Of a stretch of 64,000 bases of DNA, positions 27,772 through 37,867 are shown in pieces. Under the pieces are notes generated by a model that was not told where the DNA came from, did not search any database, and saw only the letters and a program-made list of their open reading frames with translations. The position numbers were made by a program, and so were the translations under genes. Source of the DNA: Erwinia piriflorinigrans CFBP 5888 (GTDB taxonomy: Bacteria; Pseudomonadota; Gammaproteobacteria; Enterobacterales; Enterobacteriaceae); the NCBI RefSeq assembly GCF_001050515.1, contig NZ_CAHS01000017.1:62001-126000 (forward strand), given 5' to 3'. How positions within the stretch are numbered: position 1 is the stretch's first letter; the number at the start of each line of letters is the position of its first letter.

Positions 27772-29382
27772 TCACGCCACGGTAAAGCCCAACATCATCC
27801 CGGTATCTTCGTGTTCCAGCAGATGACAGTGGGCCATGTAGGCATTCGCTTTGTCGGCCTGATGGTTAAAACGCAGCAACACCTCGCTGCGGCCCCCTTC
27901 GACACGCACCGTATCTTTCCAGCCGCTGCGGTGCGCGGCAGGAGGCTTGCCGTTCTCCGACAGAATGCGGAACTGGGTGCCGTGAATATGGAACGGATGC
28001 AGCATCTCATCGCCTTCGCCCGAGATCGTCCACTTCTCATACACGCCCTGCCTGACTTCAAACGACGGTTTATTCATATCAAACGCCACGCCGTTAATCT
28101 GATTGCCATTGTGGAAATCAACCTCTTTTTGCGCGGAATGATTGCCGTGATCCATTCCTGCCATCTCTCCGTGATCCATCGCCGGCATTGCGTCTTGATG
28201 CGCACCGGCTTTTTTCTCGCTGTCGTGTGCATCCATACTCATGCCGGCCATCGATGCATGACCGTATTTATCCATTAACGCCTGCATACCGCGACGATCC
28301 AGCTCCGGGTCCATCATCAGCTGTAGCCGGCGGGTGTTCAGCCCCTGCGATAAGGAGATAGCGGGCAGATCGACCAGCTTATCCGGCAGCGTACCGCTGG
28401 CCTGTATCTGCAAAGGAACAATCGACAGTACCGGCAACGGCTGATTAAAGGGCGCCAGCGTCATGCCCATTTGCCGTACCGGCAGGGTTTGCAGGTCAAA
28501 CGCTTTACCATCAGCCGTATTCACCAGCACTTCATAGCGTTCACCCGGCATCATCGGCAACTCGCTGACCTGCACCGGTTCCCCCAGCAGACCGCCATCA
28601 CTGGCAATCACATACATCGGGCGTTTATCGCTGGTGGTCAGATTTAGCGAGCGCGCATTGCAGCCGTTCAGCAGGCGCAGTCGTAGCCAGCCGCGCGGAA
28701 CGCCGTGCTGCGGATAGATCGCCCCGTTAGTCAGCATGGTATCGCCAAACCAGCCCGCCGCCGCGCTCATGATATCCAACTGATAATCGATGCGGCTGCC
28801 GTCGGCGCTCAGGCGCTTATCCTGGAGGATCAGCGGGATATCATCGATGCCCCACTGTTTTGGCAACAGCAGCCTGCCGCTTTCCGGGTCGTTAACCAAT
28901 ACCAGCCCGGCCAGCCCCTGCGCTACCTGATAACCGGTGCGGCCATGCTGATGCGGATGGAACCAGCAGGTTGCCGCCGGCTGATCGGGGGTGAAAGTGA
29001 CGCGGCGGCTACGGTTTGGCTCAATGCGCGCCTGTGGCCCGCCGTCGACATCGCCCGGTAATTCAAGGCCATGCCAGTGTACCGTGGTGGCCTCAGGCAG
29101 GCGGTTATGGACGGTGATATTCACCTCTTTGCCGCGTTCCAGTTGGATAGCCGGGCCAAGCAGATTACCGTTATAGCCCCAGGTAGGAACGCGGTTGCCG
29201 TGCCAGCTGCTGCTGCCCGTCTGGGCTGTCAGACTGATTTCACTGCGCGCATCGGGGGTCAATAAGGTGGGGATCGGCAATAGCGGTCGCTGCTCTGCCG
29301 CCATCAACGTGCGGCTCCAGCCTGTTAGCGCACTGGCTGCGCCCAGCGCGGCGGTGAGTTTGATAAAATCACGACGTTGCAT
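27772..29382 (-). CDS. cueO: Multicopper oxidase CueO (periplasmic copper tolerance)
   Basis: The 536-residue cuprous oxidase carries a Tat signal (RRDFIK at 3-8). Copper-site motifs are HWHG (102-105), HPHQH (142-146), HPFHIHG and [13 protein letters not shown] near the C terminus. A Met/His-rich insert (about 370-425, with MAGMSMDAH and AGMDHGNH) is the CueO substrate-copper region. It oxidises Cu(I) in the periplasm. It marks the return to backbone gene order after the CRISPR island. Confidence 0.96.
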   Translation of the reverse strand: MQRRDFIKLTAALGAASALTGWSRTLMAAEQRPLLPIPTLLTPDARSEISLTAQTGSSSWHGNRVPTWGYNGNLLGPAIQLERGKEVNITVHNRLPEATTVHWHGLELPGDVDGGPQARIEPNRSRRVTFTPDQPAATCWFHPHQHGRTGYQVAQGLAGLVLVNDPESGRLLLPKQWGIDDIPLILQDKRLSADGSRIDYQLDIMSAAAGWFGDTMLTNGAIYPQHGVPRGWLRLRLLNGCNARSLNLTTSDKRPMYVIASDGGLLGEPVQVSELPMMPGERYEVLVNTADGKAFDLQTLPVRQMGMTLAPFNQPLPVLSIVPLQIQASGTLPDKLVDLPAISLSQGLNTRRLQLMMDPELDRRGMQALMDKYGHASMAGMSMDAHDSEKKAGAHQDAMPAMDHGEMAGMDHGNHSAQKEVDFHNGNQINGVAFDMNKPSFEVRQGVYEKWTISGEGDEMLHPFHIHGTQFRILSENGKPPAAHRSGWKDTVRVEGGRSEVLLRFNHQADKANAYMAHCHLLEHEDTGMMLGFTVA

Positions 29383-29562
29383 TATCCATTCCTTTTTATG
29401 CTGGCGTTAGTGAGCGTCAGCATAAACCCTGCCCCAGCGGGAAGGTCAAGCGTGCAATAAATGTCGTGAGGAGAGGATTCAGGAATTTTCCACGGTAAAA
29501 GTGGCTGGTGCCTGACGTGAACTATGCTAACGTCTGATGATGGCAGACGTTAGAGATTAATC

Positions 29563-29910
29563 ATGAAGAAAAGCATCAAAGCTCTTTTACTGTTTGGGCT
29601 GTTTGGCTGCTCCTCTTCCAGCTTTGCGATCAGCGAACCGGAAGCAGAAGATTTGGCAGATTTAACCGCAGTATTTGTTTATTTAAAGAATGATTGTGGC
29701 TATCAGAACCTTCCCGATAGCCAGATACGCCGCGCGCTGCTCTTTTTTGCCCAGCAAAATCGCTGGGATTTAAGCAACTACACCAGTTTTAATATGAAAG
29801 CTCTGGGCGAAGACAGCTATCGTGACCTTAGCGGTATTGCCATTCCTAACGATACTAAATGTAAATCGTTGGCGCGTGACTCCCTGAATCTGCTGGCCTG
29901 GGTGAAGTAA
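29563..29910 (+). CDS. yacC: YacC-like secreted pilotin-family protein
   Basis: The 115-residue protein has a signal peptide (MKKSIKALLLFGLFGCSSSSFA) with a possible lipobox near FGC. The mature part is close to E. coli YacC (ADLTAVFVYLKNDCGYQNLP, LGEDSYRDLSGI). Two cysteines of the mature part could pair. YacC resembles GspS-type pilotins; the role here is unknown. It lies between cueO and speE, as in E. coli. Confidence 0.85.
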   Translation: MKKSIKALLLFGLFGCSSSSFAISEPEAEDLADLTAVFVYLKNDCGYQNLPDSQIRRALLFFAQQNRWDLSNYTSFNMKALGEDSYRDLSGIAIPNDTKCKSLARDSLNLLAWVK

Positions 29911-30006
29911 GTTCACCTTATCCCTCCTGCCGGGCAGTAGACCGTGCAACTAAGGCGATAAATAGCTATCATACTGCGCCCATTTTCATGAAAAGGAATG
30001 CCCATC

Positions 30007-30864
30007 ATGGCGACTAATGAAATGTGGTATGAGACGCTTCATACCGGATTCGGGCAGTATTTTTCTGTCGACAATATCATTTACCGCGAAAAAACCGATC
30101 ATCAGGATCTGGTGATTTTTGAAAATGCAGCCCTGGGTCGCATTATGGCATTGGACGGCGTGGTGCAAACCACCGAACGCGATGAATTCATCTATCATGA
30201 GATGATGACCCACGTTCCCCTGCTGGCTCACGGTGCGCCAAAGCGCGTGCTGATCATCGGTGGCGGAGATGGCGCAATGCTGCGTGAAGTGTGCCGTCAT
30301 AAAAACATCGAACAGATCACTATGGTTGAAATCGATGCGGGCGTGGTGACGTTTTGCAAGCAGTACCTGCCGAATCATAACGCCGGAGCCTATGATGATG
30401 CACGTTTCAAGCTGGTCATTGATGATGGTGTAAACTTCGTTAATCAAACCAGTGATAAATTCGACGTGATTATCTCTGACTGTACCGATCCGATCGGGCC
30501 AGGAGAAAGTCTGTTTACTTCGGAGTTTTATCAGGGATGTCGCCGCTGTCTGAATCAGGACGGCATTTTTGTGGCGCAGAACGGCGTTTGTTTCCTGCAA
30601 CAGGATGAAGCGGTCAACAGCCATCGTAAACTGAGCCACTATTTTGGCGATGTCAGTTTCTACCAGGCTGCGATCCCGACCTACTACGGCGGTATTATGA
30701 CTTTTGCCTGGGCAAGCGATAACCCTGCGCTGCGACAGCTGGATACGGCCACACTTACCGCGCGCTTCTCTGAAGCAGGCCTGAACTGTCGTTATTACAA
30801 TCCGGCAATCCATACTGGCAGCTTTGCCCTGCCGCAATATTTGTTAAATGCGCTGGCAGACTAG
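30007..30864 (+). CDS. speE: Spermidine synthase SpeE
   Basis: The 285-residue aminopropyltransferase makes spermidine from putrescine and decarboxylated SAM. Hallmarks are [11 protein letters not shown] (SAM-type fold), VEIDAGVV, and the active-site region [17 protein letters not shown] 30007 is preferred over 29998 because AGGA then has proper spacing. speD follows in the same operon. Confidence 0.96.
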   Translation: MATNEMWYETLHTGFGQYFSVDNIIYREKTDHQDLVIFENAALGRIMALDGVVQTTERDEFIYHEMMTHVPLLAHGAPKRVLIIGGGDGAMLREVCRHKNIEQITMVEIDAGVVTFCKQYLPNHNAGAYDDARFKLVIDDGVNFVNQTSDKFDVIISDCTDPIGPGESLFTSEFYQGCRRCLNQDGIFVAQNGVCFLQQDEAVNSHRKLSHYFGDVSFYQAAIPTYYGGIMTFAWASDNPALRQLDTATLTARFSEAGLNCRYYNPAIHTGSFALPQYLLNALAD

Positions 30865-30885
30865 CCGGGCATTTTAAGGGGGTGA

Positions 30886-31689
30886 ATGAAATTGCAAAAG
30901 CTGAAATTACATGGCTTCAACAATCTGACCAAAAGCCTGAGCTTTTGTATCTACGATATCTGCTACGCGAACACAGAAGCTGAACGCGACGGGTATATTG
31001 CGTACATTGATGAACAGTACAATGCTAACCGCCTGACCGAAATCCTGAGTGAAACCTGCTCAATTATCGGTGCCAACGTGCTGAATATTGCGCGTCAGGA
31101 TTATGAACCACAGGGTGCCAGCGTCACCATTTTGGTCAGTGAAGAACCCATTGACCCGCGTGATATCGATACTTCAGAGCATCCAGGCCCGCTGCCGAAC
31201 TCGGTCGTTGCCCACTTGGATAAAAGCCATATCTGTGTGCATACCTACCCGGAAAGCCACCCCGAGGGCGGTCTTTGTACGTTCCGTGCTGATATCGAAG
31301 TGTCCACCTGTGGTGTGATTTCGCCGTTAAAGGCGTTGAACTATTTAATACACCAGCTCGAATCTGACATTGTCACTATCGACTATCGCGTGCGCGGCTT
31401 TACCCGTGACGTCAACGGCGTTAAGCATTTTATCGATCATGAAATCAATTCGATTCAGAACTTTATGTCGGAAGATATGAAGTCAATGTATGACATGATG
31501 GATGTGAACGTGTATCAGGAAAATATGTTCCACACCAAAATGCTGCTGAAAGAGTTTGATCTTAAACATTACCTGTTTAATACCAAACCGGAAGATCTCA
31601 GCGCACAGGAACATAAACGCATTACCGATCTGTTATGGAAAGAGATGCGCGAGATTTATTACGGTCGAAATATACCGGCCATCGGATAA
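30886..31689 (+). CDS. speD: S-adenosylmethionine decarboxylase SpeD (pyruvoyl pro-enzyme)
   Basis: The 267-residue precursor cleaves itself at Lys113-Ser114 in [15 protein letters not shown], giving the pyruvoyl cofactor. It supplies the aminopropyl donor for SpeE. AAGGGGG precedes the ATG. It is two codons longer at the N terminus than E. coli SpeD; a TTG two codons in is an alternative start. A GCGGCC/GGCCGC hairpin ends the operon. Confidence 0.96.
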   Translation: MKLQKLKLHGFNNLTKSLSFCIYDICYANTEAERDGYIAYIDEQYNANRLTEILSETCSIIGANVLNIARQDYEPQGASVTILVSEEPIDPRDIDTSEHPGPLPNSVVAHLDKSHICVHTYPESHPEGGLCTFRADIEVSTCGVISPLKALNYLIHQLESDIVTIDYRVRGFTRDVNGVKHFIDHEINSIQNFMSEDMKSMYDMMDVNVYQENMFHTKMLLKEFDLKHYLFNTKPEDLSAQEHKRITDLLWKEMREIYYGRNIPAIG

Positions 31690-31717
31690 TCTCGCCGCAG
31701 CACATTGCTACGACCAG

Positions 31718-31738
31718 GCGGCCGCAAGGCCGCTTTTG
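31718..31738 (+). terminator. speED terminator
   Basis: GCGGCC-GCAA-GGCCGC hairpin followed by TTTTGTG, about 30 nt after speD. Confidence 0.8.
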
Positions 31739-31794
31739 TGATTAACCCGCTCAACCAGAGTTCTGACAACGCTCAATTAAGCCGTTCGTCTTTG

Positions 31795-32157
31795 CTAGCG
31801 CCCCAGTAAAAAAGCCCGGTAAGCGGCGATGACCATCAAAAAGTCTTCGACACCACAGAATGACAGACTCTCTTCATCGTAGTAGTTCATCCCCTCTTCC
31901 ATTTCATCCCCTTCGAACCCAAGCTGATTAGCCCGGATCATCACCTGTTCCTCATCAAGCAACAGCGTATACTCCCGGCCTACCCGCTGCCATTGACGTT
32001 CGCTGCCTTTGACTTGGGCTATCGCCGCTTCCACCTCTGCCAGGAGGCCGGTATCGCCATTAACCTCATCATTAAACCAGTGGCCAATAGCCTCATGGCC
32101 CATCGACATGCGAACTTTCACCACTCCGGTGACATCTGTTAAAAATTCATATTCCAT
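31795..32157 (-). CDS. yacL: YacL family protein (UPF0231)
   Basis: The 120-residue acidic protein is highly similar to E. coli YacL ([40 protein letters not shown]). No biochemical function is known. It is located between speD and acnB, as in E. coli. Confidence 0.9.
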   Translation of the reverse strand: MEYEFLTDVTGVVKVRMSMGHEAIGHWFNDEVNGDTGLLAEVEAAIAQVKGSERQWQRVGREYTLLLDEEQVMIRANQLGFEGDEMEEGMNYYDEESLSFCGVEDFLMVIAAYRAFLLGR

Positions 32158-32287
32158 AGTGCTTTCCTTCCGGCCAACTGACTGCGCACGCTGAAATCAT
32201 TTTGCGCGTCCGGCTGATGAATACTGAGCGTTAGTGCGCATTATCGCAGCCCGTGGGCGGAAAAGCAGTGCTTTTGCTTCAGACGAA

Positions 32288-32315
32288 AAAAAACCGGGAC
32301 TGCGCCCGGTTTTTC
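32288..32315 (-). terminator. acnB terminator
   Basis: AAAACCGGG/CCCGGTTTT stem with a T-run on the minus strand, right after the acnB stop codon. Confidence 0.85.
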
Positions 32316-32329
32316 AGCAATGACGGGAA

Positions 32330-34927
32330 TTAAACAGCCGTCTGGAAAATCACCGCTTCCGCTTTGTCGGTATACTGCGTCAGCTGGTCAAAGTTCAGAT
32401 AGCGATAGGTATCCACGGCCGTTTTATCCACCTGATCCATAAACGTCTGATACTCATCTGGCGTAGGCAGTTTACCCAACAGCGACGCCACCGCTGACAG
32501 CTCGGCTGATGCCAGGAAAACATTTGCCCCGGTGCCAAGACGATTCGGGAAGTTACGCGTTGAGGTCGACACCACGGTCGCGCCATCCGCCACCCGAGCC
32601 TGGTTCCCCATGCAAAGCGAACAACCGGGGATTTCAATACGCGCACCGCTTTTGCCGAACACGCTGTAGTAACCCTCTTCAGTCAACTGCGCCGCATCCA
32701 TTTTGGTCGGTGGTGCCACCCAAAGACGGGTTGGCAGCTGGCCTTTATGGCTATCCAGCAGCTTACCGGCAGCGCGGAAGTGACCGATGTTGGTCATGCA
32801 TGAACCAATAAACACTTCGTCGATTTTGGTTCCCTGCACATCAGACAGCAGACGGGCATCGTCCGGATCGTTTGGCGCGCACAGAATTGGCTCTTTGATC
32901 TCTGCCAGATCGATGTCGATCACCGCTGCATAATCTGCATCAGCATCGCCTTCCAGCAGCTGAGGATCGGCCAGCCATTTTTCCATGCCCTGAATGCGGC
33001 GCTCAATCGTACGGCGGTCGCCGTAACCTTCCGAGATCATCCACTTCAGCAACACGATATTGGAGTTGAGATACTCAATAATCGGATCTTTGCCAAGCTT
33101 AATGGTACAGCCTGCGGCAGAGCGCTCTGCGGAAGCGTCAGACAGCTCAAAGGCCTGCTCGACCTTCAGATCCGGCAGTCCTTCGATTTCGAGGATGCGA
33201 CCAGAGAAGATGTTTTTCTTACCTTTCTTCTCTACGGTCAGCAGGCCTGCTTTGATCGCATACAGCGGAATGGCATGAACCAGATCGCGCAGGGTAATAC
33301 CCGGCTGCATTTTGCCTTTAAAGCGAACCAATACCGACTCTGGCATATCCAGCGGCATCACGCCGGTCGCAGCGGCGAATGCCACCAAACCAGAACCCGC
33401 CGGGAAAGAGATACCGATTGGGAAACGCGTGTGGGAATCACCGCCTGTACCGACGGTATCCGGCAGCAGCATACGGTTCAGCCAGCTATGGATAATGCCA
33501 TCGCCGGGACGCAGCGACACGCCACCACGGTTCATAATAAAGTCGGGCAGTGTATGGTGAGTGGTCACATCCACAGGCTTAGGATAAGCCGCAGTATGAC
33601 AGAAAGACTGCATCACCAGATCCGCAGAGAAGCCCAGACAAGCCAGGTCTTTAAGCTCATCGCGGGTCATTGGGCCAGTGGTATCCTGAGAACCTACTGA
33701 CGTCATTTTAGGCTCACAGTAAGCGCCAGGACGAACGCCCTCAACACCGCAGGCGCGACCGACCATCTTCTGCGCCAGTGAGAAACCACGCGTGCTGGCC
33801 GCAACGTCTTTCGCCTGACGGAACACATCGCTGTGCGGCAGGCCTAAAGATTCGCGCGCTTTGGTGGTCAAACCACGGCCGATAATCAGCGGAATACGGC
33901 CACCGGCACGGACTTCATCCAATAGCACTTCGGTTTTAAGCTCAAAATTAGCCAGCACTTCGCCGTTTTCGTGATGACGTACTTCGCCTTTATAGGGATA
34001 GATATCAATCACATCGCCCATATTCAGACAATCGACGTCGACTTCAATCGGTAACGCACCGGCATCTTCCATCGTGTTAAAGAAAATCGGTGCGATTTTG
34101 CCGCCGAGGCACACGCCGCCGCCCTTCTTATTGGGGACATAGGGAATATCATCGCCCATAAACCACAGCACCGAGTTGGTCGCCGATTTACGCGAAGAGC
34201 CGGTACCAACCACATCACCCACATAAGCCAGCGGGAAACCTTTTTCTTGTAAGGCATCGATCTGCTTGATGGGGCCTACATTGCCAGCGTCATCGGGTTC
34301 GATGCCTTCACGCGCGTTTTTCAGCATTGCCAGCGCGTGCAGTGGAATATCCGGGCGGGACCAGGCATCCGGCGCTGGGGAAAGATCGTCGGTATTGGTC
34401 TCGCCGGTCACTTTAAACACGGTGACGGTAATTTTTTCTGCCAGCTTAGGACGTTTCAGGAACCACTCGGCGTCAGCCCACGACTGAATAATTTTTTTGG
34501 CGTGTGGGTTGCCCGCTTTCGCTTTATCTTCAACATCATAGAAGTTATCGAACATCAGCAGCGTATGGGAAAGGGATGCAGCAGCAAGCGGGGCCAGTTT
34601 TTCATCATCAAGCGCATCGATCAGCGCATGAATGTTATATCCGCCCTGCATGGTACCCAGCAGCTCAATCGCTTTTTCAGGAGTAACCAGAGGAGAAGTC
34701 GCTTCACCCTTCGCGACGGCGGCCAGGAAACCGGCTTTGACATACGCCGCTTCGTCAACACCCGGCGGCACTCGATTGATTAACAGATCGGACAGAAATT
34801 CTTCTTCGCCCGCAGGAGGGGCTTTTAGCAGTTCAACCAGCGCGGCCATTTGGGAAGCATCTAATGGTTTAGGAACAATCCCCTGGGCTGCACGCTCGGC
34901 AACGTGCTTACGGTATTCTTCTAGCAC
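32330..34927 (-). CDS. acnB: Aconitate hydratase B (bifunctional with 2-methylisocitrate dehydratase)
   Basis: The 865-residue TCA-cycle enzyme has the same length as E. coli AcnB. Cluster cysteines appear in [12 protein letters not shown] (about 710) and [12 protein letters not shown] (about 769 and 772). The N-terminal HEAT-like domain and the swivel region ([13 protein letters not shown]) are intact. AcnB also binds its own mRNA when iron is short in E. coli; no such element was sought here. Confidence 0.97.
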   Translation of the reverse strand: MLEEYRKHVAERAAQGIVPKPLDASQMAALVELLKAPPAGEEEFLSDLLINRVPPGVDEAAYVKAGFLAAVAKGEATSPLVTPEKAIELLGTMQGGYNIHALIDALDDEKLAPLAAASLSHTLLMFDNFYDVEDKAKAGNPHAKKIIQSWADAEWFLKRPKLAEKITVTVFKVTGETNTDDLSPAPDAWSRPDIPLHALAMLKNAREGIEPDDAGNVGPIKQIDALQEKGFPLAYVGDVVGTGSSRKSATNSVLWFMGDDIPYVPNKKGGGVCLGGKIAPIFFNTMEDAGALPIEVDVDCLNMGDVIDIYPYKGEVRHHENGEVLANFELKTEVLLDEVRAGGRIPLIIGRGLTTKARESLGLPHSDVFRQAKDVAASTRGFSLAQKMVGRACGVEGVRPGAYCEPKMTSVGSQDTTGPMTRDELKDLACLGFSADLVMQSFCHTAAYPKPVDVTTHHTLPDFIMNRGGVSLRPGDGIIHSWLNRMLLPDTVGTGGDSHTRFPIGISFPAGSGLVAFAAATGVMPLDMPESVLVRFKGKMQPGITLRDLVHAIPLYAIKAGLLTVEKKGKKNIFSGRILEIEGLPDLKVEQAFELSDASAERSAAGCTIKLGKDPIIEYLNSNIVLLKWMISEGYGDRRTIERRIQGMEKWLADPQLLEGDADADYAAVIDIDLAEIKEPILCAPNDPDDARLLSDVQGTKIDEVFIGSCMTNIGHFRAAGKLLDSHKGQLPTRLWVAPPTKMDAAQLTEEGYYSVFGKSGARIEIPGCSLCMGNQARVADGATVVSTSTRNFPNRLGTGANVFLASAELSAVASLLGKLPTPDEYQTFMDQVDKTAVDTYRYLNFDQLTQYTDKAEAVIFQTAV

Positions 34928-35797
34928 GACGTTCTCCTCGCTCTCATTGTATTTGGCATACCGGGCTACCTCAGTCGCAGCTCACAGTGAGAACAATCCT
35001 ATGCGTAGGGTAAGGTGCCCGGTTGTGCGGAGGGCAGCATAGCAGGAATTCATCATCTTGTTAATCCGTTTACAAAATGGCAACATCATTCATCCGACTG
35101 TTTCCCCGGAAAAACAATCAGCTTGCCAGATACTTAATCCATTTTTTTGAACAAAACATAAAGATTATTCTTATCAATGTCTTAAAAAACGGCAAATGTA
35201 TCATTCAGAAGCAGGCTGTGCCTTATCCAGTAGCGTGGCAGTGATATAGGATCACCAAAAAACGCTGTCGCACCTGGAAGTCAATATGCCAGTCAATCAC
35301 CTCTGCCGATTAATTAACGTTCGGCAAGCGAAAAGCCCCCTGTTCAAACGCAAATTCCCACGCAGCTAAACCTGTCAAAAATTTATCACTGCTGCCCGAC
35401 GGGTAAATTTATGGTATATTTCGACAAGAGGAATACTTCATATTAAATAACTTAATTTTCACAAAGTCACTACGGCTGTTTGCATTTATGAAAATCGATA
35501 TACAATTTTCCAGGCCATGCCCGAGACTTGCTATTAAAAAGGTCCGACATTGATACTGAAAAAATTCAATCATCAATCACATCAATTCCTCCAATTTTTT
35601 AAACACCTTACACAATAGTCATAATTAAGAAAAAATAATCGAGTAACACATGAGTGTCACCCAGAAAAAACAGGGTTGTTACAAGTATTAAAATGATAAT
35701 CATAAGTGAATTTTCAATACCAGGCTGAAATAACCATTCCCTGAACTACTGCTTTTAACTATAATTAGCAAAACTTATGTTTTCAAGGGAAGCACAA
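34928..35797. other. AT-rich intergenic region between acnB and the ToxR-like operon
   Basis: About 870 bp between divergent genes without a supported ORF. It must hold the acnB promoter on one side and the promoter of the regulator operon on the other. A Fur-box-like sequence lies at 35691-35708. The composition is clearly more AT-rich than acnB. Confidence 0.5.
35691..35708 (+). promoter_or_regulatory. Fur-box-like palindrome upstream of the ToxR-like gene
   Basis: AATGATAATCAT matches the 12-base core of the 19-bp Fur consensus; the outer bases fit less well. It is about 90 nt before the regulator start, which suggests iron-responsive control. Confidence 0.4.
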
Positions 35798-36556
35798 ATG
35801 CGCGTGTATTTCAAACCCGACAATTGTATTTTGAGCAATGATGAGAGGAGCATCAAAATAACCATTCAGGAAGCGAGGTGCCTGGTGTATTTCGTTAAAA
35901 ATGAGGGGAAACTCATAAAAAGAGAAACACTCCTGCAAGAGTGCTGGGTTAAACGCGGAGTGACGGTTTCCGATAGTGCTGTCAGGCAAAGTCTTTATCG
36001 GTTGAGGCGGGCACTTGAAGATGCCGGACTGCCGACCATGACGTTAACAACTCAGGCGAGAAAAGGCCATATTCTACAAAAAGGAAGCATCACCTTAATC
36101 CACTCCGATACAAACATGGACGCTCATATTGATAGTGGCATTAATCATAGCATGGGGAAACTGACAAATCAGGAGACATGCAAGAACATTAAACCTCATC
36201 TACCCGTTACAACCCTGTTACCGATTGCTAAATTATTATTGTTATTTATCGTATTGTTCCTTGCCGGATTCTGTTCGCACCAGAAAACAATGTTAACCGA
36301 TATTAAATATCATCATTCAGAAGAAAAAGAAGGGCGAATCTATTTTTATCGTAAAAATCATACTTCCCCTCAAAGCACTATCGAAAGGATTAATTACTGG
36401 TTGAAAAAAAAGCACGTCAATTACGATGATATGAAATTCGTATATCTTAGTAACGCATGGGGGGGTAACACGTCCTTTTACCTTTGCAACAGTGAAATCG
36501 GTAGCACGGGTAGTGATTGCACCTCCGTTACGATTATTGGAGAACATCATCCGTGA
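35798..36556 (+). CDS. ToxR/CadC-like membrane-anchored transcriptional regulator
   Basis: The 252-residue protein has an N-terminal winged-helix domain of the OmpR/PhoB type (about 1-95, LIKRETLLQECWVKRG, SDSAVRQSLYRLRRAL). One membrane helix follows at about 145-162 (IAKLLLLFIVLFLAGF), then a short periplasmic part with two cysteines. ATG 35798 has AAGGGA 8 nt upstream; the upstream ATG has none. The stop overlaps the start of the FidL-like gene. This arrangement recalls MarT-FidL of Salmonella SPI-3. The signal and targets are unknown. Confidence 0.8.
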   Translation: MRVYFKPDNCILSNDERSIKITIQEARCLVYFVKNEGKLIKRETLLQECWVKRGVTVSDSAVRQSLYRLRRALEDAGLPTMTLTTQARKGHILQKGSITLIHSDTNMDAHIDSGINHSMGKLTNQETCKNIKPHLPVTTLLPIAKLLLLFIVLFLAGFCSHQKTMLTDIKYHHSEEKEGRIYFYRKNHTSPQSTIERINYWLKKKHVNYDDMKFVYLSNAWGGNTSFYLCNSEIGSTGSDCTSVTIIGEHHP

Positions 36557-37017
36557 TAAAAATTTACGTTATTTTTGCATCACTTTTCACCTTCGCATGT
36601 GGCTGGTTTTTTTTTACGTGGGTATCAACTTACACGATGAAAGACTGCATCTCTAAAAATATCATCATCTATGATGAACCTGACAGATATATTGTCAGCC
36701 GCAGCACCTGGTACACTTGGTGGAGTGGCAATGAACACAAATATTCTGCACAGGTACTTATTGATGGCCCACAGGGAAAGTTAGAGAGCTTTTCTTCAGA
36801 GAGGGTTATCGAAACTGAGTACCGTTTCAATTTCGACTCAATCAACGTCAGTACCATCAAATCATTCAGAATCGCGGGGCCGTTAATCAACGACCCACGT
36901 ACAGAGAAGTATATCGACCCACAAGCCAAAGAGGGATTTACCGGGCGTTTATACCTTTTCCGTTATAAAGATAGCTGTATCCTTTCCGGCTTTAAGGGAA
37001 TCCTGCTTAATCTCTGA
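36553..37017 (+). CDS. FidL-like inner-membrane protein
   Basis: The 154-residue protein has one N-terminal membrane helix (about 3-22) and a periplasmic domain with two cysteines. It starts with GTG overlapping the stop of the ToxR-like gene by 4 nt (GTGA), so the two are coupled. FidL-type proteins accompany MarT-type regulators in enterobacteria, probably as sensing partners. Assignment is mainly by context and topology. Confidence 0.65.
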   Translation: MIKIYVIFASLFTFACGWFFFTWVSTYTMKDCISKNIIIYDEPDRYIVSRSTWYTWWSGNEHKYSAQVLIDGPQGKLESFSSERVIETEYRFNFDSINVSTIKSFRIAGPLINDPRTEKYIDPQAKEGFTGRLYLFRYKDSCILSGFKGILLNL

Positions 37018-37255
37018 CTGTAACCGGAATAGCAGGATAATTCTGTCAATACGGTCAGCATGTGACGCTCGCAAACTATCTCACTGATCTTAGAAAGTTT
37101 TTCACCGCCCTCTGTTTCTACCAACTTTTCCCCACGCTAAAACGCGCACGGATCCGCGACTTAAAACGGGGGAAATCGGGTTGATACGCGGTCAAATATA
37201 AGGGGCAAAGGGCTTAGCAAATATCTTTAATAGAGCGGAAGAGACAATCTGGAGG

Positions 37256-37350
37256 CGAAAAAAACCCGGTCTGTAAAACCGGGTTATTTTTCTCTTCCGA
37301 AGTGGTTGGTGGCCACTTTGAGAAGCGGTGCTGCCTGTACCTGCTAACTG
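37256..37350 (-). ncRNA. Candidate antitoxin small RNA (type I toxin-antitoxin)
   Basis: A strong promoter on the minus strand (TTGACC at 37380-37385, 17-nt spacer, TACTAT at 37357-37362) predicts a start near 37350. A terminator AACCCGGT/ACCGGGTT with a T-run ends at about 37256, giving a transcript of about 95 nt. Its first bases (minus strand of 37328-37348) are perfectly complementary over 21 nt to 37547-37567 in the leader of the small hydrophobic ORF. This is the layout of OhsC-ShoB, OrzO-ZorO and AgrB-DinQ. No protein is encoded. Confidence 0.7.
37263..37285 (-). terminator. Terminator of the candidate antitoxin RNA
   Basis: AACCCGGT/ACCGGGTT stem, 7-nt loop. The minus strand continues with eight T. 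The plus strand also has ATTTTTCT, so it may act in both directions (for the FidL-like operon too). Confidence 0.85.
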
Positions 37351-37356
37351 TTTTTG

Positions 37357-37385
37357 ATAGTAATGCTAAGCGCTACGCAGGTCAA
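37357..37385 (-). promoter_or_regulatory. Promoter of the candidate antitoxin RNA
   Basis: TTGACC, 17 nt, TACTAT; near-consensus spacing and -35. The predicted start places the complementary segment at the very 5' end of the RNA. Confidence 0.65.
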
Positions 37386-37396
37386 CATTTCAGCGA

Positions 37397-37426
37397 TTGA
37401 AATGATGTCGGTGGCGCGTTTATATT
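37397..37426 (+). promoter_or_regulatory. Promoter of the candidate type I toxin
   Basis: TTGAAA (37397-37402) and TATATT (37421-37426), spacer 18 nt, each 5 of 6 to consensus. It would give a leader of about 210 nt before the small ORF. Confidence 0.6.
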
Positions 37427-37546
37427 CGTACTTCGTTAGCAATCGTACGTGGTTGCAGCCTCTTTACGTGGGTTTGGGCGCAGATACGCAAGTTTCAAAC
37501 CCGATCGGCAACAGGTGGTGCTGTCCGGTTTGCTTCCACGCAATGA

Positions 37547-37567
37547 GTGCTGCCTGTACCTGCTAAC
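37547..37567 (+). promoter_or_regulatory. Antitoxin pairing site in the toxin mRNA leader
   Basis: This 21-nt sequence (starting GTGCTGCCTGTACC) is an exact direct copy of 37328-37348. Since the RNA from 37350 is read on the other strand, the two RNAs can pair fully over this stretch. Confidence 0.65.
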
Positions 37568-37643
37568 AACCGGTACGCGCCGTGAAGGGTAGCCCAAAAG
37601 CATTCACCGGCTGCGCGCACTCTCCTTGATGAAGGAGATGCAA

Positions 37644-37739
37644 GTGATAACGCTGGGAGCAATCCTGCTGATATTGCAAATACTGCACGTCAGTTTGCTG
37701 ATTATCGTTGCCATTAAGCAACTGACCGGACGCCCATAA
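37644..37739 (+). CDS. 31-residue hydrophobic peptide, candidate type I toxin
   Basis: The peptide is almost one membrane helix (LGAILLILQILHVSLLIIVA) with a short basic tail (KQLTGR). This is the size and character of ZorO, DinQ or ShoB, although I see no direct homology. GTG 37644 lies 6 nt after AAGGAG; ATG 37638 in frame touches the ribosome-binding site and is less likely. The hairpin CTCCTT-GATG-AAGGAG buries the ribosome-binding site, as expected for a toxin mRNA that needs processing. A strong terminator follows. Confidence 0.6.
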   Translation: MITLGAILLILQILHVSLLIIVAIKQLTGRP

Positions 37740-37758
37740 GGGTTGAAGGGACTTGAAT

Positions 37759-37790
37759 AAGGCAGGGAGTTAACCGCCCCCTGCCTTTAT
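37759..37790 (+). terminator. Terminator after the toxin ORF
   Basis: AAGGCAGGG/CCCTGCCTT 9-bp stem followed by TATT, 20 nt after the ORF. Confidence 0.75.
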
Positions 37791-37867
37791 TCGTGGGCGC
37801 TTTCCGGGTTACAGACTACGGCGTGATACACTCTCACGCTCTCTGCCCATTCTTAGCGGAAGCCGTA

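Noticed and set aside
37328-37348. GCTGCCTGTAC shared with the CRISPR repeat, considered as a solitary decayed repeat
   Set aside because: The hairpin partner GGCAG is missing. The exact 21-nt duplication with promoter and terminator fits an antisense RNA far better.
37354-37566. 70-codon plus-strand ORF ending in the second 21-nt copy
   Set aside because: No ribosome-binding site, odd composition, and it covers the two divergent promoters of the proposed type I system.
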